From NCBI GenBank assembly GCA_006503475.1, contig RSEH01000029.1, positions 1 to 64,000 of the forward strand: a stretch of 64,000 nucleotides of DNA. The letters run 5' to 3'. A program made the translations under genes and the position numbers. Positions 39,976-49,077 of the stretch are shown in pieces. Position 1 is the stretch's first letter; every line of letters begins with the position of its first letter. The notes under the pieces are model-generated. The model did not search any database and was not told where the DNA came from. It saw nothing but the letters and a program-made list of their open reading frames with translations. This DNA is from Stentor roeselii. Its lineage: Eukaryota > Ciliophora > Heterotrichea > Heterotrichida > Stentoridae.

Positions 39976-40354
39976 GTCTTCATTAGTTTAAAAATATCCA
40001 TTTAGAATTGATTTTTTGATTGAGGATAATTAATTGTATATATGGGATTAATATGTATAATGTACAAACTCTGCTGTCAGAATTATCCCTTGGGGTAGTT
40101 TCTTTATGTTTTTCTTGCCTAAAAATAACTAAATAAATTCATTAAACCTCACACTATAAAATCTTAAAATTTTTTATTAGATTTATATATATATCTTTTT
40201 ATGGTAATTATTTATATATCCTTCAATCTATTGTTATAATTCTCTTCTATTCCAAACCAAATAATCTCAAATATCAATCTAGAGATATAAAATGAATCAA
40301 TATAAATAATAAACCTTAATAAATATAAACGACTATATTATTCTACTTTCCAAA
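39976..40354. other. Convergent intergenic region
   Basis: AT-rich 379-bp spacer between the 3' ends of the aspartic-protease-like gene and the second GNAT gene. Nothing recognised. Confidence 0.5.
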
Positions 40355-41041
40355 TTATAACTCTTCTTTAAGTATTTCCTTCACATATTTCACCCTAAGT
40401 CCTTGAATCCATTCAAAATCTAAAATTCTGAGCCAGACACAATGTCTAAAAGCCTTATCTATGACTCCCCAGTAATCATTAACAAATTCATGGACAAATC
40501 CAATCTTTATTGCGAATTTGTAAGAAGGTACATTCAAAATTCTGCATCTCCACTCAACTCTTCGATAACCAAGTTTAAACACATGGTCTAATAGTAAAAA
40601 ACAAGCTTCAGCGCAAATTCCAGTTCTTTGAGCCACAGGAGATACCCAGACTGAACCGATTTCAACTTTTAAATGCTCAGAATAGTTATTTATTAGAGAA
40701 ATTGACCCTATTGGAATGTTTTCACTGTTGATATATATTGAAAACATTAGGCTTCTTGGTCTTGCTAATAGTTTATCAATGTTATTTGAAAAATCTTCGA
40801 AGGTGTTAAATGGACCATATGGCAAATATTGCCAAATAATCTCAGGGTCGTATGCGGGGAACTCTTTATTTTGGAAACTTTGAGGAGATCCATTTGAAAA
40901 ATTATACAGTAATTTTGAATCCTGCTCTTTATTCAGAGGCTTTAAAGTGATATTTCTTCCAAATAATGTAATTGGACTAGGAGCGGAAGGAAGTAACTTT
41001 GTTTTTTCAAGAATTTCATCAGATAGTAAAAAATCTTCCAT
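40355..41041 (-). CDS. GNAT-family N-acetyltransferase (paralogue of 7486)
   Basis: 228 residues, single exon. It aligns over its full length with the GNAT at 7486-8166, both starting near 'L.L.DEIL..(T/S)K.LP' and sharing 'NITLKPLNKEQD', 'KEFPAYDPEIIWQYLPYGPF', 'RPRSLMFSIYINSENIPIGSISLINNY', 'VSPVAQRTGICAEACFLLLDHVFKLGYRRVEW' and 'VWLRILDFEW'. The segment QRTGICAEA is the CoA-pyrophosphate loop. The central GNAT strands are complete, so it is probably active. The cognate substrate is unknown. The two copies are 32 kb apart on opposite strands. Confidence 0.8.
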   Translation of the reverse strand: MEDFLLSDEILEKTKLLPSAPSPITLFGRNITLKPLNKEQDSKLLYNFSNGSPQSFQNKEFPAYDPEIIWQYLPYGPFNTFEDFSNNIDKLLARPRSLMFSIYINSENIPIGSISLINNYSEHLKVEIGSVWVSPVAQRTGICAEACFLLLDHVFKLGYRRVEWRCRILNVPSYKFAIKIGFVHEFVNDYWGVIDKAFRHCVWLRILDFEWIQGLRVKYVKEILKEEL

Positions 41042-41538
41042 TATATTATAAAAATGATCAAAACCTGTTAAATTAATCTTAATAAATATTATCTAAATGA
41101 ACTGTTTTCGATTTAATAATATTTGCGCATCGAAAATATTTTTTTTAATCCTTTGTATCTGATACTAATTTAAAGCAGAATATATATTATTCGAATATGG
41201 CATGATTTTTATTATTATAGGTTTATTTTTTCCTTTAGGATTCTGTTATAAAGAGAAGTGTTAAGGTAATATTCCTGATTTAATTTAGTCAACCTCTGTA
41301 CGTTGATAACTCTAAAGAATTTGATAGCTTTTAAATCTTTATCTCTTTTTAAGGCTGCTTAAATTAATAAATTTCTTTATTTTGATGCCTCTTTATTCTC
41401 TAAATTAAACTTATCGAAATCTTATTAAAATTTGACAATAAACACCACTCTAAATAATAAAAATTTCCTGAAATTTACTTGATTTAATTTCTGGTCATTT
41501 TATCATCATAAACATCAAAAGCATCGGCACTTATAAAA
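41042..41538. other. Divergent intergenic region
   Basis: 497-bp AT-rich spacer holding the promoters of the GNAT (minus) and the RRM/zinc-finger gene (plus). No ORF or structured element recognised. Confidence 0.5.
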
Positions 41539-42252
41539 ATGCTACTAAAATGCCAACCATTCAACATAAAAACTGACCAAACCGATCTAAAAGCAGAATT
41601 TTCCAAATACGGTGAATGCATCTTACAATTTTCAGTACATGATAATCAGGAAAATGAAACTCTAATAACCTACCAGAACATAGAAGACGCTTCAAAAGCC
41701 TACAAAACTTTAAACAACTCTATCTTCCACAGTTCCTTCTTATCCCTAACCCAAGAATCCCTCTCTTTTCCATCATCATCAGAAAATCCTTCCTACTCAA
41801 ATTCTCTTCACTCCAAAGACATCGAGATTCTAATCCCTTCAAATCACGTGAAATTTTTATCAGCTCCATCAAACGAAGTGCCTCAATCATCATACAACTC
41901 TCCATGTTTTCCTGAAATCTGCCAAAGTTCTCGAGGTTCTTCTAAAAGTTCCACAAAATCCGAGATGATTCCAGTTGAATCTCCAGTTTCAGTTTCCCGT
42001 TTAAACAGCCCTTGGTTGACTTGTTTAGTTTCATTTAAACAAGACCCAGTTCAAGAAAAACTTGACTCTCCAATAATCTTAGAACTTCCACCATTTAAAA
42101 GAAAAACTCGAAGTTCCATAAGTCCTCTGGGGACTGAGAAGTCAGAAGACCTTGCATTTTGTGAGGTATGCAAAAAGTCGATAAAGAAAAAGTCATTAAA
42201 AGTCCACTTTTCGTCGAAACTTCATCAAAGCAACTTAAAAAGCATTAACTGA
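41539..42252 (+). CDS. RRM plus matrin/U1-type zinc-finger RNA-binding protein
   Basis: 237 residues. An RNA recognition motif occupies about 1-72: 'LLKCQPFNI' as RNP2, 'LKAEFSKYGECI' for helix 1, and 'ETLITYQNIEDASKAYKTLNN' for the RNP1 strand and helix 2, although RNP1 lacks its usual aromatic pair. A Ser/Pro-rich linker (about 73-200) precedes a matrin/U1-type C2H2 finger: C-E-V-C at about 208-211, then H-x5-H (HFSSKLH). This combination is usual for spliceosomal or RNA-processing factors. It stops with TGA 30 bp before the FAM135 start, in the same reading frame. Confidence 0.78.
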   Translation: MLLKCQPFNIKTDQTDLKAEFSKYGECILQFSVHDNQENETLITYQNIEDASKAYKTLNNSIFHSSFLSLTQESLSFPSSSENPSYSNSLHSKDIEILIPSNHVKFLSAPSNEVPQSSYNSPCFPEICQSSRGSSKSSTKSEMIPVESPVSVSRLNSPWLTCLVSFKQDPVQEKLDSPIILELPPFKRKTRSSISPLGTEKSEDLAFCEVCKKSIKKKSLKVHFSSKLHQSNLKSIN

Positions 42253-42282
42253 AATAGAAGGATTAGAGTTAGTATTAAGTTC

Positions 42283-44250
42283 ATGAAATCTTGCATATCT
42301 TACTCAGTGATAGTCCAAATCCACAAGTTCAAAAATATCGAGTTGTTCAAACAAGGAATGTACCAAATGCGGGTAAGGGTCCTTTACGAGTACCATTCAA
42401 TGAGTCACTTCGCTGAACCTGTTCGATTAATTCTAGATTCAGAAAAAGCTGAATCTCGAAACAGTACAAAAGTGATTCCAGCTCATATCCTTGATAGTTT
42501 TTCTTGTTTCAACACGAGAATCATGTTAGTTCGTTACCAGGAAGAAATAATCAACTTATCTGAAGGATGTGAATTTAAATTCGCAGTTCCTTCTGATGTT
42601 CAATTTTCAGTCAAGATCCTGACTGACCTTTACTTTACTAACTTAGAGGCAAGTCCTAAGGCGAAAAAGTTTTTTCGTAAATTAGAAGAAAGTCCAGTTT
42701 TATCTTGCATTGTGAGTAAAGAGTTCTCAATAAAAAATCCGGTGATTCCAACTAGTTCTTATCTTCCTCTTACTTTTGACCCGAATTTCTTCTGCCTTGC
42801 AGAAGGACTAGTGCATGTTTACCCAAGAGAACAGAATTTTTATCATCCTGTCTTCTTTGAAGCTGGAAAAATCGTTGGAGGGACGAAAGTGAATAAGACT
42901 TATTCAAGGATTGTAAGTCCTTTGTATTTAGCTTACAATCATATTAAACAACTGTGTGATGAGTTGATTACTATTAACTCCTCATCTGAAATTAATGAAC
43001 TTCCACAGGTCTCTTTGCCAATACGAGCGCCGTGCGCGAGTTCTTTTCATGAAAGTCTTGATTTTCATGATACTGATTCAATTACTTCAGCAATTCTTGA
43101 AGAACTTGAAGCTTTAGCTGATTTCGTCTCTTTAGCTTTAGGAACTCTTGAAAGTCTTTCAATGTTAAGTGGGTTCAAGTCGATTCAATTCTTTAAAAAT
43201 AAATTTCATCAAGATGCTTGGCATCATTTCAAGGAATTTGTGAAGTTAAAGGAATGTTGTAGTCCAGTAGCGATTACTTATGAAAGGACAAGAGAAGATG
43301 AGGCGATAAGAGCAGAAGAGTATTACAAAAACCTGGAGTCTCTTCAGATCCAAGCAGATGATTTATACCATCCTCTTCAGAAGCACCCGATATTTTTGTT
43401 TAGTTCTTCATTATGGCATTTCAATTCAATAACTGAAGGGACTTTTCAAAAGCCTTCAGACATCCACTTGATATTTTTAGTTCATGGGTACCACGGGTCG
43501 TCATTAGACATGCATATGATAAAAGGTTACTTGAACATCATCTACCCTTTGACTTATGTTTATTCCTGCAAGTCGAATGAGAACTTCACCGACTGTAACA
43601 TTGAAAACCTTGGACAAAACCTGGCACAAGAAGTAGCTCATTATGTTTCAGAATCACGAGTTCCGAAGTACCGTCTTCGCATCAGCATGCTTGGACATTC
43701 ACTTGGAGGACTTATAATCCGAGCGTCTTTGAAATATCTTTACGACCTTAAGTCCTGCTTTCACTCTTTCATCTCTCTTTCCAGTCCACATGTGGGAATC
43801 TATTATTCAGATAACGTCTTGCATCAACTCGGCAAATGGGCAATTAAAAAACTTCAAGATTCTACAAGTTTCACACAAATGACACTTAAAGATGCCAAAG
43901 ATAAAAAAGAAACTTTTATCTTTAAGTTAAGCAAAGCTGATGGACTTGATTGGTTCAGTCATGTCTTGTTCTTCACTTGTGGAGATGATCCTTATGTACC
44001 GGTCGACTCTGCTGGGTGTTATGTTCCTCCTAAAAGTCTTGGAAGTAAACATGAAGAGGTTTTTGCTGAAATTGTTAGAAATTTATTGGAAAAGGTTGGA
44101 AGTGAAAGACTTGTTAGGGTAGATGTGAGCTTTAGGTATAGTGAAATCGTCAACTTTTGTGTTGTTTGTGGAAATCGCCATATTGACTTCTTGGATGACC
44201 CTTGTTTTATCAAGATGCTTTTTTATTCTATGCCCAGCGTTTTTATGTGA
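42283..44250 (+). CDS. FAM135-like protein with DUF676 lipase/hydrolase domain
   Basis: 655 residues, single exon. The N-terminus ('VQIHKFKNIELFKQGMYQMRVRVLYE', about 10-35) matches the opening of FAM135A/B. About 395-640 is the alpha/beta-hydrolase: 'IFLVHGYHGSSLDM' (about 398-411, oxyanion side), the nucleophile elbow 'GHSLGG' (Ser at about 470), 'CGDDPYVPVDSA' carrying the likely acidic residue, and 'SKHEEVFAEIVRNLL'. The protein ends ('PCFIKMLFYSMPSVFM') where animal FAM135 proteins end, which supports the TGA as a genuine stop. Substrate unknown. Upstream neighbour 30 bp away, downstream neighbour 12 bp away, all same strand. Confidence 0.85.
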   Translation: MKSCISYSVIVQIHKFKNIELFKQGMYQMRVRVLYEYHSMSHFAEPVRLILDSEKAESRNSTKVIPAHILDSFSCFNTRIMLVRYQEEIINLSEGCEFKFAVPSDVQFSVKILTDLYFTNLEASPKAKKFFRKLEESPVLSCIVSKEFSIKNPVIPTSSYLPLTFDPNFFCLAEGLVHVYPREQNFYHPVFFEAGKIVGGTKVNKTYSRIVSPLYLAYNHIKQLCDELITINSSSEINELPQVSLPIRAPCASSFHESLDFHDTDSITSAILEELEALADFVSLALGTLESLSMLSGFKSIQFFKNKFHQDAWHHFKEFVKLKECCSPVAITYERTREDEAIRAEEYYKNLESLQIQADDLYHPLQKHPIFLFSSSLWHFNSITEGTFQKPSDIHLIFLVHGYHGSSLDMHMIKGYLNIIYPLTYVYSCKSNENFTDCNIENLGQNLAQEVAHYVSESRVPKYRLRISMLGHSLGGLIIRASLKYLYDLKSCFHSFISLSSPHVGIYYSDNVLHQLGKWAIKKLQDSTSFTQMTLKDAKDKKETFIFKLSKADGLDWFSHVLFFTCGDDPYVPVDSAGCYVPPKSLGSKHEEVFAEIVRNLLEKVGSERLVRVDVSFRYSEIVNFCVVCGNRHIDFLDDPCFIKMLFYSMPSVFM

Positions 44251-44262
44251 TTAGTAGATAAT

Positions 44263-46029
44263 ATGAAACATGGAAATAAAGGACAGGTCTTGAAAGACTT
44301 GAAAAATCTTTGGAATCATTTTGATTTTTTGGTTAAAATCAAAGCTGCGAAAAAATATGCTGATGCTATTCGAGAATATTTTGATGATGATGTTGAGTTC
44401 TTGATTAGACTTGCTAATGATGCACTCGTTGTTGCTGAACAATTGAATGGAAGCTTTTATGCTGATTTGATTGAACAGCATCTGTATCTGGCTTTTAAAA
44501 ATATTAGTCTTGGATATCTTGGAAGCAATCAGTTCGCATCTGTTAAGGAAGTCCTTCTACGATATGAAGACCCTGATATGCCATCGAAATTACATGAGAT
44601 TCAGAAAAGAATTTCAAAAAATGACGATTTTGGAGTTCAAATGCTGACATCCTTGCTATGTTCTTTCAAATCATTAAGAGAAGTTTTTAGTTTTATTGAA
44701 AATGAACTTGGAACTCTAGTGACAGAGCTTAAATCTCATTTTTCTGTGAATGATATAATACAACTTATCAGCCTTCTCAATACTTTTCTTATCACTTCTG
44801 AATTAAACATCGATGGAATGAGATACAAATCAAGTATTTCCTCATATTTCAAACATTTTCCTAAAGTTTTTGACAGTATCTGGGAAGTCATTTTTATCGC
44901 CTGTGAATTCGAAGCCTGCTTCACAAAGTCCTTTTTAACAATACTCGAAAAATGTTGGACTTTATTCAAATCAAGACGAAATGACATTTTTTTCATAATC
45001 TTAAAAGTTCTAAAAAAATCAAAAAACATGAAAAATCCTGAAATCAGTGAATTTTTATTCAAATTTTTTACTTTAGCTTCAGTTTCGCCTGGTCAAAAAG
45101 CTTGTCTCAAGTCTGAAGTTCCAGAGCTCTTCGAAACTGAGGATTTTCATTTAATTCATGAAAAGTCTTGGATGATGTCAGAGTTGCGGGTGTTCGACAT
45201 GTTTCCTTTATTTGCCGATATTGAAGCTGGAGAGTCTTTTTCTTTGAAATTTCCAGTTTTTCAAGGAGATCTCGGGTATATCGAATTCGTTCTTTCATCT
45301 CAAAGTATAAATTTTTCAGTAAGTTCAAAAAAAAATCTTTACTTTTCACAGTCAAATATTGAAGCATCGAGACCTTTTTGTGTCAAGATCGCTTTTCATG
45401 AGTCAGAAGTTGTGGAAATGACCTGGGATAATACTTTTTCTTGGTTTCAAAATAAAAACTTGAGGTTTAGAGTACTGGTATTGAGACCTGATGAGAAAGA
45501 AGTTAAAATCTCGGCTTTTTTGAAGGATGAAAAAGTTTTAGTAAGAAAAATTTTAAAGGAAATTAATCAGGTGGACTTGCAAAGCTGGAATCAGAGAAAA
45601 GTTGAAGGACTGAAAAAGAGAAATTTGAAAGTTTTGATTAATGATTATCGACTTTTTCAAGGAATTTTTATGGATTTTAATTGCGGTGGTGTCTTGGATG
45701 TGGAAGTTATTGCTTATTTTGTGTCAAGGGAAAAAAATGCACCGGATGTCTTGGTTTTAGCTGATGACCCATCCTTTAGGGTTGCTGCCTCTAAGGATTT
45801 TAAATTGATTGTCATGAATAAAAGTTGCATCGGTAGTCAAAATGAGATTGTTGAGAAAAAACTGGAAAATATTTTGGAGATCTTTTCGGGGCATCTTGTT
45901 TTTTTCTTTAATATGAAAAATACACTAATTGTTGATTTTTTTAGGAAGAAGAGTCTTGGATTTTCAGTACTTGACTATGATGACGAGTTTCTAATAAGAG
46001 AATTCGAAAAATTTAGATTTAGTAATTAA
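44263..46029 (+). CDS. Conserved-looking large protein of unknown function
   Basis: 588 residues, single exon, ATG 12 bp after the FAM135 stop and in the same frame. Residues about 1-290 appear all-helical, TPR- or HEAT-like ('HFDFLVKIKAAKKYADAIREYF', 'LIEQHLYLAFKNISLGYLG'). About 300-420 looks beta-rich with alternating hydrophobics ('FSLKFPVFQGDLGYIEFVLSSQSINFSVSS'), similar in style to a GOLD or jelly-roll sandwich. The C-terminal 170 residues mix strands and helices. No family recognised. Because the animal FAM135 end is matched upstream, fusion to FAM135 is not supported. Confidence 0.72.
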   Translation: MKHGNKGQVLKDLKNLWNHFDFLVKIKAAKKYADAIREYFDDDVEFLIRLANDALVVAEQLNGSFYADLIEQHLYLAFKNISLGYLGSNQFASVKEVLLRYEDPDMPSKLHEIQKRISKNDDFGVQMLTSLLCSFKSLREVFSFIENELGTLVTELKSHFSVNDIIQLISLLNTFLITSELNIDGMRYKSSISSYFKHFPKVFDSIWEVIFIACEFEACFTKSFLTILEKCWTLFKSRRNDIFFIILKVLKKSKNMKNPEISEFLFKFFTLASVSPGQKACLKSEVPELFETEDFHLIHEKSWMMSELRVFDMFPLFADIEAGESFSLKFPVFQGDLGYIEFVLSSQSINFSVSSKKNLYFSQSNIEASRPFCVKIAFHESEVVEMTWDNTFSWFQNKNLRFRVLVLRPDEKEVKISAFLKDEKVLVRKILKEINQVDLQSWNQRKVEGLKKRNLKVLINDYRLFQGIFMDFNCGGVLDVEVIAYFVSREKNAPDVLVLADDPSFRVAASKDFKLIVMNKSCIGSQNEIVEKKLENILEIFSGHLVFFFNMKNTLIVDFFRKKSLGFSVLDYDDEFLIREFEKFRFSN

Positions 46030-46281
46030 TTCGAAATTCTTCAGGAATTAAATAATTTATTGAATAATAAAATTCTATTCACATGAATATTAAAAGATAT
46101 AAATATCCTAAAACTAGGAATAATCTAAAAGAATACTATCATAATCTGCTCTTAATTCAGTAGGATAAGTCCTTAATCATAATTCTTGATAATCTAAAAA
46201 ATTCAGTCATATAAATTTTAATCACTTGAAAAATTACTTTTAATCAAAGGACCCTGATTATTTTAAAAACACTTCAAAATA

Positions 46282-46590
46282 ATGATATCACTCTTTCAGT
46301 CTAATGTCCCAAAAACAATTTTCCAAAATATGGTGATAAAATTTTTTATGATTCCTCGAACATCTGCTATTCCAGAAAAATCTTTTGCAACTTTATCAGC
46401 AAAAAAGACTTCAGATTGCGAAGACGAGAAATTTGAAGATGATTTCATTGAACTGAGTGATGACTCGATCACTCTTTACAGTGCTATTCATTATATATGG
46501 CATGAGTACCAAGAAAAGATAAAATCGATTCCATGCCTTGATTTTTTATCAGTTTTAGCTTCTCAGGAGCTTTTGCATAAAAATACTTAA
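46282..46590 (+). CDS. Short hypothetical protein
   Basis: 102 residues from ATG 46282, with an amphipathic N-terminal half (NVPKTIFQNMVIKFF) and an acidic middle (CEDEKFEDDFIELSDD). No signal peptide, metal site or known fold is seen. It stands alone in 860 bp of otherwise non-coding DNA between a plus gene and the minus-strand array. Codon composition looks like its neighbours, so it is probably real, but no independent support exists. Confidence 0.45.
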   Translation: MISLFQSNVPKTIFQNMVIKFFMIPRTSAIPEKSFATLSAKKTSDCEDEKFEDDFIELSDDSITLYSAIHYIWHEYQEKIKSIPCLDFLSVLASQELLHKNT

Positions 46591-46892
46591 CTCTAGTTAA
46601 ACCCAAAAATTTTGCCAATTCCCACATTACAAATCTTTCTAGATGATATATGAACTTAATAAAATAGTAAAAAGAATAATCGATTTGAGAGTTTTTCTAA
46701 TGATAATTATAGATACTTTAAAAATCTTTGACCAAATTATAAAACTTTCATTTCACATAATAAAATCTTTTTGAATTTCCAATAAACACCCAGTTAAATC
46801 TAAACAAACATTCACCCCCTTTAAAATTTTTCACCATTTCCAAAAAACCTCCTTCAATTGAATAAATCCCATCAATCCTTAATTATTCTAAT
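46591..46892. other. Convergent intergenic region
   Basis: 302 bp between two 3' ends, AT-rich. The part 46790-46870 is pyrimidine-rich with CCCCC and CC runs on the plus strand. Nothing else recognised. Confidence 0.45.
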
Positions 46893-47504
46893 CTAAGGTT
46901 TCGACGTGACTTTTTGTTCTCTAAAAGGTAATGCAAATTCATATTCAATGACATTTCTTATTTCACATTCCTGATTTTTAACACTTTTGACTTTACCTCC
47001 AAAGAGATAACAAGGCGGATTTTCCTCGAAAACTTTACTCGTGGTCTGTCCCCACCCGCTTCTCAGTCCAAGGTCAGCAGGTAAAAAGTTTTTTCTCTCA
47101 TTTTCGTATTTTAATATAGGCGAAGGCGAGCCTCGAGTCCTGGGTCGACTTGCAGTCCTTTCTTGAATCACTGGGTTTTTTGTACTGTCGTATCCAAGCA
47201 CTCGAATGGACTGAGGTCTTTCGTATGAACTTATCGGGTTTGGCTGGAAAGATACTTTGATGCAGGGCCTGTGAGTGATGTTTTCATTGGAATTCACTGA
47301 AAATGTTCCTTTTGACTTATCTGAGATTTCGTTTCTTGATTTACCTTTTGGACGTTCAGATGGATATTTTGAATAAAAAAATGATTGGTCCACTTTTGCA
47401 CGACCTGGCTTTTCGATTACCACTGGCTGCTCGTGAGGGATGATCGGGTTTTTGTCTCGAGGCCTAGTCGCGCTTTTAGCTCTGTGATATTCAGTTTTAA
47501 GCAT
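46893..47504 (-). CDS. Basic low-complexity hypothetical protein
   Basis: 203 residues, rich in Arg, Lys, Pro and Ser ('RAKSATRPRDKNPI', 'ERTASRPRTRGSPSP'), largely disordered, with short hydrophobic ends ('VIEYEFALPFR'). No domain recognised. Such basic Pro/Ser-rich proteins in ciliates often bind microtubules, but that is speculation. Last gene of the minus-strand array, starting 44 bp after the DHHC gene's stop. Confidence 0.62.
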   Translation of the reverse strand: MLKTEYHRAKSATRPRDKNPIIPHEQPVVIEKPGRAKVDQSFFYSKYPSERPKGKSRNEISDKSKGTFSVNSNENITHRPCIKVSFQPNPISSYERPQSIRVLGYDSTKNPVIQERTASRPRTRGSPSPILKYENERKNFLPADLGLRSGWGQTTSKVFEENPPCYLFGGKVKSVKNQECEIRNVIEYEFALPFREQKVTSKP

Positions 47505-47548
47505 ATTTGAATTATTCGAACACAGTTATTCAAGACTAAGTTAAATGG

Positions 47549-48547
47549 TTAAGCCTCAGCTTCGATAACTTCTTCAAAGTTACCAAAAAATCCTTTGTTA
47601 TAAAACGAATGATTTGGATTTTTCCCTCGTTCTTCAAGTTTCCAGATCTTGACTTTTTCTCGACTTGTCAGATTTTTCCGAAGTAGAATCAAGTGATATA
47701 CGAAGAAACCCGCTAAAGTAAAGCCAATCACGAAGCAAAGAATTACGATGAACATCAAAAGAGTATATCTTCTTAAAAGTACTTGAAATATGACCAAAAG
47801 TCCGCTTTGCACCCGGTTTCCTGAACCGTCAAAAAAATTCGCACTCCAAAGCTTTTCTTTGTAGGAAATGTGAAGAAAGATGTAATAACCGACTTGACCT
47901 GCGTAGAGGCAGATAAGACTGTGAGATAGGATGAAGGATAGGAAATATTTGTAGTTTAAATGGCCTACGCATTGGTTTATCCAGATACAGTGATGGTCCA
48001 TTTTTGATACGCAGAATCCGCAGATTTTGCAGTGCTTGCTTCGGGCCGGTTTTTGGATTTTACAGATTGAGCAGTCCCTAGGTGAAAACATGACATTATC
48101 ATACTGAAAATTTTTCAAAAGCACTTCCAGATTATCCTTCTTAACCTGTCCAGGAGAGTTCAACGAAGCCATAACAAAAGTAGTTAAAGCAACAAAATAA
48201 AGGAAGCTTCCAACATACATATGCAAAGCGGGCACAAAAGGATTAGGTAAGAACTGGAATCCATAAAAGTAAAACACAAAATACCCTCCAACACTAAGCA
48301 CCAAATAAAGAATCTGAAAGCAAGGATTAGGTTTTTCAAAAACATAAAAAACACATCCTCTTATCTTCTCAAGTCTTTCCTGCCCCACAAATCTATTTAC
48401 AACGCTAAAAACAGCGTCAGGTAAAGTAAAAACAAAAAACCTTGACACTGCTGCAAGTCTTCCACTTCCTTCAGGGTTAACACAAGCTATGATGAGAAGA
48501 AGCCCAAAAGAAACTCCAGCGAATGAGACAACTTCTAAATAAAACAT
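47549..48547 (-). CDS. DHHC-type protein S-palmitoyltransferase
   Basis: 332 residues. The DHHC cysteine-rich domain spans about 157-206: 'DCSICKIQKPARSKHCKICGFCVSKMDHHCIWINQCVGHLNYKYF', with the catalytic DHHC at 184-187 and the zinc-binding C-x2-C...H-C-x2-C...C pattern intact. Membrane helices lie at about 3-22, 76-100 and 106-128 before the domain, and about 203-225 and 255-290 after it. The extra N-terminal helix and long first loop resemble ZDHHC4-type enzymes. It transfers palmitate to cysteines of substrate proteins, probably on ER or Golgi membranes. ATG 48547 lies only 2 nt after the stop of the upstream gene. Confidence 0.92.
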   Translation of the reverse strand: MFYLEVVSFAGVSFGLLLIIACVNPEGSGRLAAVSRFFVFTLPDAVFSVVNRFVGQERLEKIRGCVFYVFEKPNPCFQILYLVLSVGGYFVFYFYGFQFLPNPFVPALHMYVGSFLYFVALTTFVMASLNSPGQVKKDNLEVLLKNFQYDNVMFSPRDCSICKIQKPARSKHCKICGFCVSKMDHHCIWINQCVGHLNYKYFLSFILSHSLICLYAGQVGYYIFLHISYKEKLWSANFFDGSGNRVQSGLLVIFQVLLRRYTLLMFIVILCFVIGFTLAGFFVYHLILLRKNLTSREKVKIWKLEERGKNPNHSFYNKGFFGNFEEVIEAEA

Positions 48548-48549
48548 TA

Positions 48550-49056
48550 TTAAATTGGCAGGTCGACATTCGGCCTTACTCTGGACTTCCTGGAAAAGAT
48601 CTCTCTGGGAAACTTTTGCTTTTCCTTCTCTGCCGGCCTGAAGGTGAAAAAGCCACTTTCTTCAGAACCTCTAGGCGTGAACGCAGGAAGTCTCCTGGTC
48701 AGAGTCTCAACCCGTCTGGGTTGGCTCATTTCGCCTGTATCCCTTTTCCCTTGAACAACTTTCCCCTGCACTTTTAACTGATCAATAATCGCTTCCTGCT
48801 GATTAAGTCTTTGTTTCAGCTCTTCCTGTCCTCTCAACAATTCATTACAAAGTTTATGAAGAGCTTCAATTTCCGCCTGAGGTTCAAAAGAATGGTCAAA
48901 GCTGCGATTCTTATTATGCAAGATGTAGTTGTTCACAACAAGCTGATTCTGCGTCTTTTTGACAGGGCTCTGCAGATTTAAAGGAGGAAGACTTTCTGAT
49001 TTACTCGGAGCTGATTCCAGTTTAGGTCGAGGGGTAGACCGTGTTCTTTTGATCAT
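48550..49056 (-). CDS. Short coiled-coil hypothetical protein
   Basis: 168 residues. A basic Pro/Ser-rich N-terminus is followed by a short coiled coil (about 58-98, 'EAEIEALHKLCNELLRGQEELKQRLNQQEAI') and a basic tail ending 'ARPTPN'-style in low-complexity sequence. No known domain. It is wedged between two same-strand genes: 21 bp after the actin-fragmin-like kinase gene and 2 nt before the DHHC gene. Confidence 0.62.
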   Translation of the reverse strand: MIKRTRSTPRPKLESAPSKSESLPPLNLQSPVKKTQNQLVVNNYILHNKNRSFDHSFEPQAEIEALHKLCNELLRGQEELKQRLNQQEAIIDQLKVQGKVVQGKRDTGEMSQPRRVETLTRRLPAFTPRGSEESGFFTFRPAEKEKQKFPREIFSRKSRVRPNVDLPI

Positions 49057-49077
49057 TTCTGGATTATTAGCTGAAAA

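Noticed and set aside
21612-44250. TGA as a tryptophan codon (Blepharisma-like code)
   Set aside because: Several TGA stops are followed by open frame, but long conserved genes (Rad5-like, channel, hydroxylase) need no TGA, use TGG for conserved Trp, and FAM135 ends at its TGA where the family ends.
42283-46029. FAM135 fused to the following 588-residue protein
   Set aside because: The hydrolase domain ends just where animal FAM135 proteins end, and the next ORF has its own ATG; no intron joins them.
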